The translations under genes and the position numbers were made by a program. A stretch of DNA of 5,193 nt. It comes from an uncultured Clostridia bacterium. Lineage in GTDB: Bacteria > Bacillota > Clostridia > TANB77 > CAG-465. This document shows, in pieces, positions 1-5,193 of this stretch. The notes under the pieces are model-generated. The model was not told the DNA's origin and did no database searches. It was given only the letters and a program-made list of their open reading frames with translations. The stretch's first letter is position 1; each line of letters opens with the position of its first letter. Location of the stretch: positions 1 through 5,193 of the forward strand of contig CAKPJL010000037.1 of the NCBI GenBank assembly GCA_934162655.1, given 5' to 3'.

Positions 1-182
1 TAAGTAATTTACACTTTGAAAATTTTGATAACTGCAAAGTTACATATCCCTCTACTAATGATTTAATATATATTTTTGAAAACATTTATAATTGTAAAAA
101 CTACATATTTGATGCTTTTAGCCTAAATGCAAATTACGCGAGATCTTCACAAGCAGAAAGGGTAAAAAATGGAGAATGTTAA
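1..182 (+). CDS. tsaB: TsaB, C-terminal end (partial; tRNA t6A biosynthesis protein)
   Basis: This is the 3' end of a gene that begins before the window. The open frame has codons starting at base 3 and gives 59 residues before the TAA at 180-182. The closing residues NANYARSSQAERVKNGEC match the typical TsaB ending, in which a tyrosine and arginine are followed by SQAER close to the C-terminus. TsaB (YeaZ family) is an inactive ASKHA-fold protein. It pairs with TsaD and TsaE to transfer threonylcarbamoyl onto A37 of ANN-decoding tRNAs in the cytoplasm. The stop lies inside rimI, a 14-nt overlap that suggests translational coupling. In many Firmicutes the order is tsaE-tsaB-rimI, so tsaE probably lies just upstream (inference). 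The call rests on a short C-terminal motif plus the rimI neighbour. Confidence 0.85.
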   Translation, partial: SNLHFENFDNCKVTYPSTNDLIYIFENIYNCKNYIFDAFSLNANYARSSQAERVKNGEC

Positions 183-606
183 AATACTTGATGCATCTTT
201 AAAACAACTAGATGATATCTTACTTATACAAAAAATCTCAAATGAAGCTCTTTTATCAAAATCTAATTTAGAAAATGACTTAAAAAATAAAATGTGTAAG
301 TATTTTATTGCATATATTAATGAAGAACCAATAGCTTACCTTGGCTCTTCTTATGTGCTAGATAGTCTAGATATATTATCAATACTTGTAAATCCAAATT
401 ATAGAAACAAAGGTATTGCAACTAAACTTATCAAAGAACTAATTAAATTTTGTTCAAGCAAAGATATTAAAACCATATTTTTGGAAGTAAGAAAATCAAA
501 TAATAAAGCTATAATGCTTTATGAAAGTTTTAATTTTACAAAAGTGTCTGAAAGAAAGAATTATTATAAAAATGAAGATGCTATAATTTATGTCCTAAAT
601 CTATGA
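169..606 (+). CDS. rimI: RimI-type GNAT N-acetyltransferase (ribosomal protein bS18-alanine acetyltransferase)
   Basis: This 145-aa protein has the usual RimI length and is a single GNAT domain. RimI transfers acetyl from acetyl-CoA to the N-terminal alanine of ribosomal protein S18 and, in some species, other proteins. Motif A is VNPNYRNKGIATKLI (residues 74-88), with the acetyl-CoA pyrophosphate loop R79-N-K-G-I-A84. LEVRKSN (105-111) carries E106, and LYESFNF (117-123) carries Y118. These have the same 12-residue spacing as the catalytic Glu103 and Tyr115 described for enteric RimI. RKNYYKNEDAIIYVL near the end matches the RimI C-terminal signature. The ATG at 169 has AAGGG (158-162) 6 nt upstream, inside tsaB, and the gene overlaps the tsaB end by 14 nt. 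The tsaB-rimI pairing supports RimI over another GNAT. The substrate is inferred from the family. Confidence 0.9.
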   Translation: MENVKILDASLKQLDDILLIQKISNEALLSKSNLENDLKNKMCKYFIAYINEEPIAYLGSSYVLDSLDILSILVNPNYRNKGIATKLIKELIKFCSSKDIKTIFLEVRKSNNKAIMLYESFNFTKVSERKNYYKNEDAIIYVLNL

Positions 607-636
607 AATAGACTTAGGACATTTTACTTTGTTTTT
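591..636 (+). terminator. Rho-independent terminator of the tsaB-rimI operon, overlapping the rimI 3' end
   Basis: The arms are TGTCCTAAATCTA (591-603) and TAGACTTAGGACA (609-621). They pair over 13 positions with one A-C mismatch, closing a 5-nt loop TGAAA (604-608). A T-rich tail (622-636) follows. The rimI stop TGA (604-606) lies exactly in the loop, so the last four sense codons of rimI form the 5' arm. This marks the end of the upstream operon and separates it from the Lon-like gene. Confidence 0.85.
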
Positions 637-641
637 AATAT

Positions 642-673
642 TTTTTAAATTAATTTCATATATTTTTAAATTA
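642..673 (+). repeat. 11-nt direct repeat upstream of the Lon-like gene promoter
   Basis: TTTTTAAATTA occurs at 642-652 and again at 663-673. The copies start 21 bp apart, about two helical turns, and the second ends 3 bp before the putative -35 box. They could be an UP-element-like A/T tract or a paired binding site. The surrounding sequence is very AT-rich, so chance is a serious alternative. Confidence 0.4.
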
Positions 674-676
674 CTG

Positions 677-705
677 TTGAATATTTTTTTATTATATTAT
701 AAAAT
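677..705 (+). promoter_or_regulatory. Putative sigma-A-type promoter for the Lon-like protease gene
   Basis: A -35 box TTGAAT (677-682) and a -10 box TAAAAT (700-705) are separated by 17 bp. Transcription would start near 712 and give a leader of about 44 nt before the ATG at 756. It lies just downstream of the rimI terminator, where a new promoter is needed. The boxes match consensus only moderately, and overlapping alternatives such as TATAAA at 698-703 exist in this A/T tract. Confidence 0.5.
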
Positions 706-745
706 AATTTTAGCTTAGAATTAATGAACAGATGACATATTTTAC

Positions 746-750
746 GGAGG
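746..750 (+). promoter_or_regulatory. Ribosome binding site fixing the Lon-like gene start at 756
   Basis: GGAGG lies 5 nt before the ATG at 756. The frame also contains an upstream ATG at 732, which would add eight residues (MTYFTEEL). That codon has no Shine-Dalgarno sequence in front of it, and translation from it would run through this site. The ATG at 756 is therefore preferred. Confidence 0.9.
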
Positions 751-755
751 AACTT

Positions 756-3173
756 ATGAAAAAATTTAAAGAACTAAAATGGAATGAACTTGAATCATCA
801 TCTCTTGATAAATTTATAGAGTTTGACTCAACGCTTGATTACGAGCCATTTAATGGTATTATTGCACAAAGCAGAGCTTTAAATGCTATAAAAACTGCTA
901 TGCAAATTCCACAAAAAGGTTTTAACCTTTATGTAGCAGGAAATATAGGAATTGGTAAAACTTCTTATGCCCTATCAATAGTAAATAACTTAGCAGTAAA
1001 ACAAAAAGTTCCAAATGATTACTGTTATGTATATAATTTTGATAATCCAAATGAACCTATTGCAATATGTTTAGAACCTGGCATGGGACTGGAATTAAAA
1101 CATGATATGAATAGGTTTATCTCGTCACTTCTTTCAAGACTATCAAAAGACTTAACTGGTGATATGTTTGAAAAAGAGAAGAAAAATATCACAGATAGAT
1201 ATGCTAAATTAAAAGAAAAAGTAATGAGAGAATTTGATGAGTCTACCTTCAAACAAGGATTTAAATGTAGAAATACAGAGGGTGGAATAGCTTTTTCGCC
1301 AGTTCATAATGGTGTAGTTTTAGATGAAGCTAACTTCAATTTACTAGATGATGCTACAAAAAAATACTTTGAAGAACACAGTCCAAAGATTCAAGAACAA
1401 ACATTAGAAGTTTTAAAAGAACTAGATAATCTAGATAAAAAATGTGAAAGCGTTATAAATGAATGGGAAACTAATTTAGTCACATTTGCAGTTACACAAT
1501 GTATGGGTGATTTAAAAATAAAATATAAGAAAAACCTAAAAATACAAAATTTCTTATATTCTATACAAAGTGATGTCGTAAGGCATGTAGATGCTTTCAA
1601 AGCTTATGAACAGAGCCTAAAAAAACAACCTAATATGCCAGTAGGTCAAATGCTACCTATTCAGCAAAAATATAATCAACCTTGGGAAAATTATAGAGTA
1701 AATTTAATAATAGATAATGATAAATTGGCTTATGCACCTGTAATTTTAGCTAAAAACCCAAATTATTTTGATTTATTTGGAAAATTAGAGTTTGAAACTA
1801 CACCTACTGGTATGAAGACAAATTATATGATGTTAAAACCTGGACTTGTTCATAAAGCAAACGGAGGATATTTAATAGTAAATGTAAGAGATTTACTTTG
1901 TTCTGCTCCTACTTGGGAAGCATTTAAAAGAGTTTTAAGAAATCAAGAATTATCAATTGATAGCTCACGTGATATATCACAACCAGTTACAGTTGTTTCA
2001 CTAAAGCCAGAACCAATTCCAATAAACATACAAGTTATACTTATTGGATCAGAAGCAAATTACCAACAACTTTGTGGCATGGATGTAGATTTCAAAAAGT
2101 TATTTAAAATTAAGGCTGACTTTGACGATAGTTATGAACTAAATAAAGAAAATGTAGATAAATTAATAAGATACTTAGCATATATTTGTAAGATACATGA
2201 ACTTCTACCATTTGATAGGTCTGGTATAAAAGAAATTATAAATTATAGTTCTAGATGTGCAACAAATAAAAATAAATTGACTGCTATCATGCAAGACGTA
2301 TGTGATATTGCAATAGAATCTAGTTTCATTGCCAAATCTTCAAAAAATAAGCTTGTTACTTCAAAAGATGTATCAAAAGCAATAGCTACAAAAAATGAAC
2401 GTTTTTCAAAATTTAGTGATAATCTAAATACTATGATATCTGATGGGGATGTCATGATTTCCACAGATGGCTATGCAGTAGGTCAAATAAATGGTCTTAC
2501 AGTTCTTGTTAGTGGTAACTCTTCTTTTGGTAAGCCTGTAAGAATAACTGCTAATACATTTATTGGAAAAAGTGGTATTGTAAACATTGAAAATCAAGTT
2601 GCACTTAGTGGTACTTCACATTCAAAAGGTGTATATATACTTTCAGCTTATATAGGTGAAAAATACGCACAAGATTTTCCACTTTCTCTTACAGCAAGTA
2701 TATGTTTTGAACAATTATATAATGGTGTTGATGGTGACAGTGCCTCTTCTACTGAACTTTATGCAATACTTTCTTCCCTTGCTGAAAAACCAATTAATCA
2801 AAGCTTAGCTGTAACTGGTTCTGTAAATCAAAAAGGAGAAATCCAACCAATAGGTGGAGTTACGGAAAAAATTGAAGGATTCTTTAAAGTATGCAAAGAC
2901 AAAGGATTAAATAAAGAAAACGGAGTTTTAATTCCTTATCAGAATGTAAAAAATCTAACGTTAAATAAAGAAGTAATACAAGCAGTAAAAGATGGAAATT
3001 TTCATATATATCCAATATCTACAATTGATGAAGGAATTGAGATCTTAACAGGTGTTGAATATGGTATAAAAGATAGCAAAGGTCAATATCCAAAAGACAC
3101 TATTAATTATTTAGTTTATAACAAACTAAAAGATTATGCCATAAAAAGTATAAAATATGAAAATCTAAAATAG
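756..3173 (+). CDS. Lon-family AAA+-like ATP-dependent protease (AAA_32 / Lon C-terminal protease type)
   Basis: This 805-aa cytoplasmic protein (numbered from the ATG at 756) is a Lon-like protease of the clostridial type without the classical Lon N-terminal domain. The order is an N-terminal region, then the P-loop GNIGIGKT (62-69). A long, charged, probably helical/coiled-coil insertion follows (about 130-300), then HKANGGYLIVNVRDLL (366-381) at the Walker B position. DFKKLFKIKADFD (445-457) precedes a helical AAA lid (about 465-545) and a C-terminal Lon protease domain (about 570-775). The catalytic dyad is visible: Ser662 in VDGDSASS and Lys705 in GGVTEKIE. Both motifs resemble archaeal LonB more than the PKDGPSAG form of LonA. 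The family degrades misfolded or specific proteins; the substrate here is unknown. Walker A is intact, but Walker B carries N376 where an acidic residue would be expected, so ATP hydrolysis may be weak or altered (inference). The gene is monocistronic and convergent with the Mur ligase gene. Confidence 0.9.
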   Translation: MKKFKELKWNELESSSLDKFIEFDSTLDYEPFNGIIAQSRALNAIKTAMQIPQKGFNLYVAGNIGIGKTSYALSIVNNLAVKQKVPNDYCYVYNFDNPNEPIAICLEPGMGLELKHDMNRFISSLLSRLSKDLTGDMFEKEKKNITDRYAKLKEKVMREFDESTFKQGFKCRNTEGGIAFSPVHNGVVLDEANFNLLDDATKKYFEEHSPKIQEQTLEVLKELDNLDKKCESVINEWETNLVTFAVTQCMGDLKIKYKKNLKIQNFLYSIQSDVVRHVDAFKAYEQSLKKQPNMPVGQMLPIQQKYNQPWENYRVNLIIDNDKLAYAPVILAKNPNYFDLFGKLEFETTPTGMKTNYMMLKPGLVHKANGGYLIVNVRDLLCSAPTWEAFKRVLRNQELSIDSSRDISQPVTVVSLKPEPIPINIQVILIGSEANYQQLCGMDVDFKKLFKIKADFDDSYELNKENVDKLIRYLAYICKIHELLPFDRSGIKEIINYSSRCATNKNKLTAIMQDVCDIAIESSFIAKSSKNKLVTSKDVSKAIATKNERFSKFSDNLNTMISDGDVMISTDGYAVGQINGLTVLVSGNSSFGKPVRITANTFIGKSGIVNIENQVALSGTSHSKGVYILSAYIGEKYAQDFPLSLTASICFEQLYNGVDGDSASSTELYAILSSLAEKPINQSLAVTGSVNQKGEIQPIGGVTEKIEGFFKVCKDKGLNKENGVLIPYQNVKNLTLNKEVIQAVKDGNFHIYPISTIDEGIEILTGVEYGIKDSKGQYPKDTINYLVYNKLKDYAIKSIKYENLK

Positions 3174-3176
3174 ATA

Positions 3177-3220
3177 AAATAAGTGAATGATACTTTTTAA
3201 TATATCATCCACTTATTTTT
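3177..3220. terminator. Bidirectional terminator between the convergent Lon-like and Mur ligase genes
   Basis: Arms AAATAAGTGAATGATA (3177-3192) and TATCATCCACTTATTT (3203-3218) pair over 16 positions with one A-C mismatch, around a 10-nt loop (3193-3202). On the + strand the T-run 3216-3220 and further T-rich sequence follow. On the - strand the complement of the A-rich 3167-3179 supplies the U-tract. The hairpin starts 3 nt after the Lon-like stop and abuts the ligase stop (3219-3221), so it serves both genes. Confidence 0.85.
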
Positions 3221-4730
3221 ATTTATTCTTACTTACAAGCTCACCTAAATATTTTTTTACGTAATATATATCTGACAAATACTCTTCTTTTTTATTACCA
3301 TATTTTTGTAATTTTTCTGCACCTTTTCCTAGCACAAGTATTATGCTATTTTTAGGAGCATTCCTTATCGCCTCTTTTATTGCAGTTTTTCTATCTTCAA
3401 TTATAGTGTACTTTGCATTTCTTATATTATCTGATATTTGATTACAAATATCAGATACTTCCTCATTTCCTGGATCATCTGCTGTAAGATAAATCTTACT
3501 TGAATATTTGTCAGCAACTTGTGGTAAATCTACTCTCCTATTTACTGCTTTATTTCCTGGACATCCAAACACGCAAACTATATCTCTATTTGGATATTCC
3601 TCTTTTACTGATTCAAATACTTTCTCAAAACTTAGTTTGTTATGAGCATAATCAACAAGTGATATAATATCATTATTCTTACTTGAAAACAGTTCCATCC
3701 TTCCTTCTGTTTTAGCAAGACTTAAACCTGAATATATAAATCTAGTATCAATACCCATCACATAAGAAACTGCTATTGCAGCAAGTGCATTTTCTACATT
3801 GAAAAGTCCTGACATATTAAGTATAAATTCTCTTTCCCATTTTGGCGTTTTTACTAAAAACTTAGTAGAAAAACCTTGCTTTTCTATATTTTTTGCATAT
3901 ATTATAGCAGAACTATCTTTTAGTGAAAATGTTATAACATCCTTACAATGCTTTTTTGCTTCCTTATATACTCTATCACTAAAAGCACAATCTAGATTTA
4001 CGCAAGCTTTATCACACTGTTTAAACATTCTTAACTTAGATGAAAAATAATCTTCAAAATCTTTATGTTCAACAGGACTTATATGATCTTCTGAAATATT
4101 TAAAAATACTCCTATATTAAAGTTAATTCCATACGTTCTGTCATATTTTAATGCTTGAGATGAAACTTCCATTACTACATTTTTTATATTACTATCCACC
4201 ATATTATAAAATCTCTCATTAAGTTCGATCGCTTCTGGTGTTGTTAAAAGTGAATAATCATTATTTTTTCCATCGTAAGTTTTTATAGACGATATTATTC
4301 CTGTAAGTTTACCTAAACTTTCTTTTGACATCTCATCTAAAATATATTTTATATAATATGAAGTAGTTGATTTGCCTTTAGTTCCCGTTATTCCAATAAT
4401 ATTTAATTTATCTTTTGAATTATTATAGTAAATATTAGAACAAATAGCCATAGCTTTCCTTATATCAGATACCAATATACAACATGCATTAACTGTGTAT
4501 CTTTTTTCGCTTACATAAACAAAAGCACCTTTACTTATTGCCTCTTTTAAATACTCCTCCTTAAAAGAAGCACCTTTACATATAAACATAGACTCTTTTA
4601 CTACATTTGTTGAATTTATAGATATTTGGTATACTTTTCTTCCTAAGATATTCTTTAGTTCATCTTTATTAAGTAGTATTTTTTCTTCAGCTAATTTATC
4701 TATATACTTTTTTAATTCATATTTTTCCAA
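3219..4730 (-). CDS. murE: MurE-like Mur ligase (UDP-MurNAc-tripeptide synthetase; probably not diaminopimelate-type)
   Basis: This 503-aa cytoplasmic enzyme has the MurE length and three domains: UDP-MurNAc-binding (about 20-100), ATPase (about 110-320) and C-terminal (about 345-500). MurE adds the third amino acid to UDP-MurNAc-L-Ala-D-Glu using ATP. Visible motifs are the P-loop GTKGKST (116-122), TTPE (163-166), MEVSSQAL (187-194) with E188, and NISEDHIS (211-218) with H216. K232 in FSSKLRMF is the expected carbamylated lysine. C-terminal motifs are DYAH (360-363), RRVDLP (398-403), DDPG (418-421) and GKGAE (468-472). DAP-adding enzymes have DNPR and GKGHE, and Lys-adding ones D(D/N)P(N/A), so the missing arginine argues against DAP. 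DYAH is followed by NK rather than the usual NP/TP. The start is TTG with a good ribosome site. The gene stands alone, outside a division/cell-wall cluster, so it may be a second MurE paralogue. Family is certain; substrate is inferred. Confidence 0.88.
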   Translation of the reverse strand: MEKYELKKYIDKLAEEKILLNKDELKNILGRKVYQISINSTNVVKESMFICKGASFKEEYLKEAISKGAFVYVSEKRYTVNACCILVSDIRKAMAICSNIYYNNSKDKLNIIGITGTKGKSTTSYYIKYILDEMSKESLGKLTGIISSIKTYDGKNNDYSLLTTPEAIELNERFYNMVDSNIKNVVMEVSSQALKYDRTYGINFNIGVFLNISEDHISPVEHKDFEDYFSSKLRMFKQCDKACVNLDCAFSDRVYKEAKKHCKDVITFSLKDSSAIIYAKNIEKQGFSTKFLVKTPKWEREFILNMSGLFNVENALAAIAVSYVMGIDTRFIYSGLSLAKTEGRMELFSSKNNDIISLVDYAHNKLSFEKVFESVKEEYPNRDIVCVFGCPGNKAVNRRVDLPQVADKYSSKIYLTADDPGNEEVSDICNQISDNIRNAKYTIIEDRKTAIKEAIRNAPKNSIILVLGKGAEKLQKYGNKKEEYLSDIYYVKKYLGELVSKNK

Positions 4731-4738
4731 AATAATCT

Positions 4739-4743
4739 CTCCT
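4739..4743 (-). promoter_or_regulatory. Ribosome binding site for the TTG start of the Mur ligase gene
   Basis: Read on the - strand, AGGAG (+ strand CTCCT) lies 8 nt upstream of the TTG at 4730-4728, in the context GTAGGAGAGATTATT. There is no ATG with comparable spacing nearby, and the encoded N-terminus runs straight into a MurE-like sequence. This supports TTG as the true start. Confidence 0.85.
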
Positions 4744-4771
4744 ACTTTTTAATATATTAAATATTAAAAAA

Positions 4772-4800
4772 ATTATACAATATTTCTAAATTAAAATCAA
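4772..4800 (-). promoter_or_regulatory. Sigma-A-type promoter of the Mur ligase gene
   Basis: On the - strand a -35 box TTGATT (4800-4795) is followed by a 17-bp spacer and a perfect -10 box TATAAT (4777-4772). Transcription would begin near 4765 and give a short leader of about 35 nt before the TTG at 4730. That leaves no room for a T-box or riboswitch, so the gene is probably transcribed alone from this promoter. Confidence 0.8.
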
Positions 4801-4891
4801 GAAAAAATGCTGCACTTCAATTTTCATTTACGGCTAATCTTTAATTTATTTAAACAATTTTACAAAATTTAAATTTGAGTTTATAACCTTT

Positions 4892-5123
4892 TTAAATTTG
4901 CTTTTTGATTATTTTCTCTATTTCTTCTTTTGTTAATCCTGTTATTTCTAATATTTCTGTAATATTCATATTTTTCTTTATCATAGCTTTTACAACTTGA
5001 ATCTGAGTTTTTTTCTTTCTATTTTTTCATCTATGACATTTTCTAAAAAACTCTTTAAATATCACTGTGTGAAAAAATATAACTAAAAATAATATCGTTC
5101 TTTACTTTATACTTTTTTATCAA
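4892..5123 (-). pseudogene. Decayed, internally deleted PD-(D/E)XK nuclease family (Rpn/transposase-type) gene remnant
   Basis: This is read from a TTG at 5123 to TAA at 4894-4892. The first frame gives 22 residues, including KVKNDIIFSYIFSHSDI, and hits TAA at 5057-5055. A +1 shift there continues as LKSFLENVIDEKIERKK. A second +1 shift at the seven-A run (T-run 5008-5014 on the + strand) continues as TQIQVVKAMIKKNMNITEIL and ends ITGLTKEEIEKIIKKQI. Restoring two bases gives 78 codons including the stop. The start resembles the NDxxF...IF...LxxFLxxVI opening of Rpn/PDDEXK transposase-family proteins. The end resembles their C-terminal helix with a GLTKEEI motif. The roughly 200 catalytic residues expected between them are missing. 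Family members are often about 300 aa and multicopy in clostridia. The remnant is non-functional as a nuclease. Family assignment is by motif only. Confidence 0.65.
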
Positions 5124-5131
5124 TTACCTTT

Positions 5132-5168
5132 CCTCCTTAATTATATAACATCATTTTTTACAAATCAA
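5132..5168 (-). promoter_or_regulatory. Retained promoter and ribosome site in front of the transposase-family remnant
   Basis: On the - strand TTGATT (5168-5163), a 17-bp spacer and TATAAT (5145-5140) form a consensus-like promoter. AAGGAGG (5138-5132) lies 8 nt before the TTG at 5123. The -10 box is only one base from the Shine-Dalgarno, so the predicted transcription start (near 5133) would fall inside it. Either the ribosome site or the promoter may therefore not work as drawn. The Shine-Dalgarno supports the remnant's original start; the promoter is less certain. Confidence 0.5.
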
Positions 5169-5193
5169 CTTTTATTTAAAATTTATATGTTAT

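Noticed and set aside
724..735. A tiny ATG-AAC-AGA-TGA reading frame in the leader of the Lon-like gene, considered as a regulatory leader peptide.
   Set aside because: Only three codons, with no ribosome binding site and no attenuator-like structure around it.
732..755. Longer Lon-like protein starting at the ATG at 732 (eight extra residues).
   Set aside because: No Shine-Dalgarno precedes it, while GGAGG at 746-750 is ideally placed for the ATG at 756.
1025..2464. Three open frames on the - strand (1025-1252, 1391-1600, 2243-2464) inside the Lon-like gene.
   Set aside because: They lie opposite a well-conserved coding region, show no recognisable motifs, and are expected as antisense shadows of an AT-rich gene.
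3799..4050. An 83-codon + strand open frame inside the Mur ligase gene.
   Set aside because: It is antisense to conserved MurE sequence and shows no family motif, so it is treated as a shadow.
4731..4800. A T-box or riboswitch leader for the Mur ligase gene.
   Set aside because: The promoter leaves a leader of only about 35 nt, with no T-box motif and no terminator/antiterminator pair.
4868..4900. Direct repeat TTTAAATTTG at 4868-4877 and 4891-4900, considered as a target-site duplication or element end.
   Set aside because: Low-complexity sequence, one copy overlaps the end of the remnant's reading frame, and no matching repeat flanks the other side.
5145..5193. Inverted repeat ATAACAT (5145-5151) and ATGTTAT (5187-5193) flanking the remnant's promoter, considered as an operator or terminal repeat.
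   Set aside because: Only 7 bp of A/T-rich sequence, it ends at the window edge so it cannot be extended, and chance is likely.

Overview
The window is strongly AT-rich. It has AGGAGG-type Shine-Dalgarno sites, TTG starts and compact hairpin-plus-T terminators, which suggests a low-GC Firmicute, most likely a member of the Clostridia. Species cannot be read from the sequence. Gene families were assigned by recognising motifs by eye; no database search was run.

Layout on the + strand: the window opens inside the last 59 codons of tsaB (t6A tRNA modification). This overlaps rimI (ribosomal-protein/N-terminal acetyltransferase, 169-606) by 14 nt. The tsaB-rimI operon ends in a terminator hairpin built from the last rimI codons, with the stop codon in its loop. 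A 149-bp gap follows, holding an AT-rich direct repeat and a plausible promoter. Next is a large Lon-family protease gene (756-3173, 805 aa) with an AAA+-like module and a Ser-Lys catalytic dyad.

Layout on the - strand: the Lon gene converges on a MurE-like Mur ligase gene (4730-3219, TTG start, 503 aa), and the two share a bidirectional terminator at 3177-3220. The ligase has its own very good promoter (TTGATT-N17-TATAAT). Its amino-acid-selecting motif is DDPG rather than the DNPR of diaminopimelate-adding enzymes. From about 4801 to the end there is no intact gene. This stretch holds a 77-codon decayed remnant of a PD-(D/E)XK (Rpn/transposase-type) family gene on the - strand (5123-4892). 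It keeps the start and end of the family but lacks the catalytic middle and carries two frameshifts. A consensus promoter and Shine-Dalgarno site still sit in front of it. The stretch 4801-4891 between this remnant and the ligase promoter shows nothing I can name.

How the genes relate: tsaB and rimI form a known co-transcribed translation-related pair. The Lon-like protease and the Mur ligase are separate single-gene units serving protein turnover and cell-wall precursor synthesis. I do not see a new multi-gene system here. The points most worth a second look are the ligase's substrate motif, the degenerate ATPase motif of the Lon-like protein, and the deleted transposase-family remnant.
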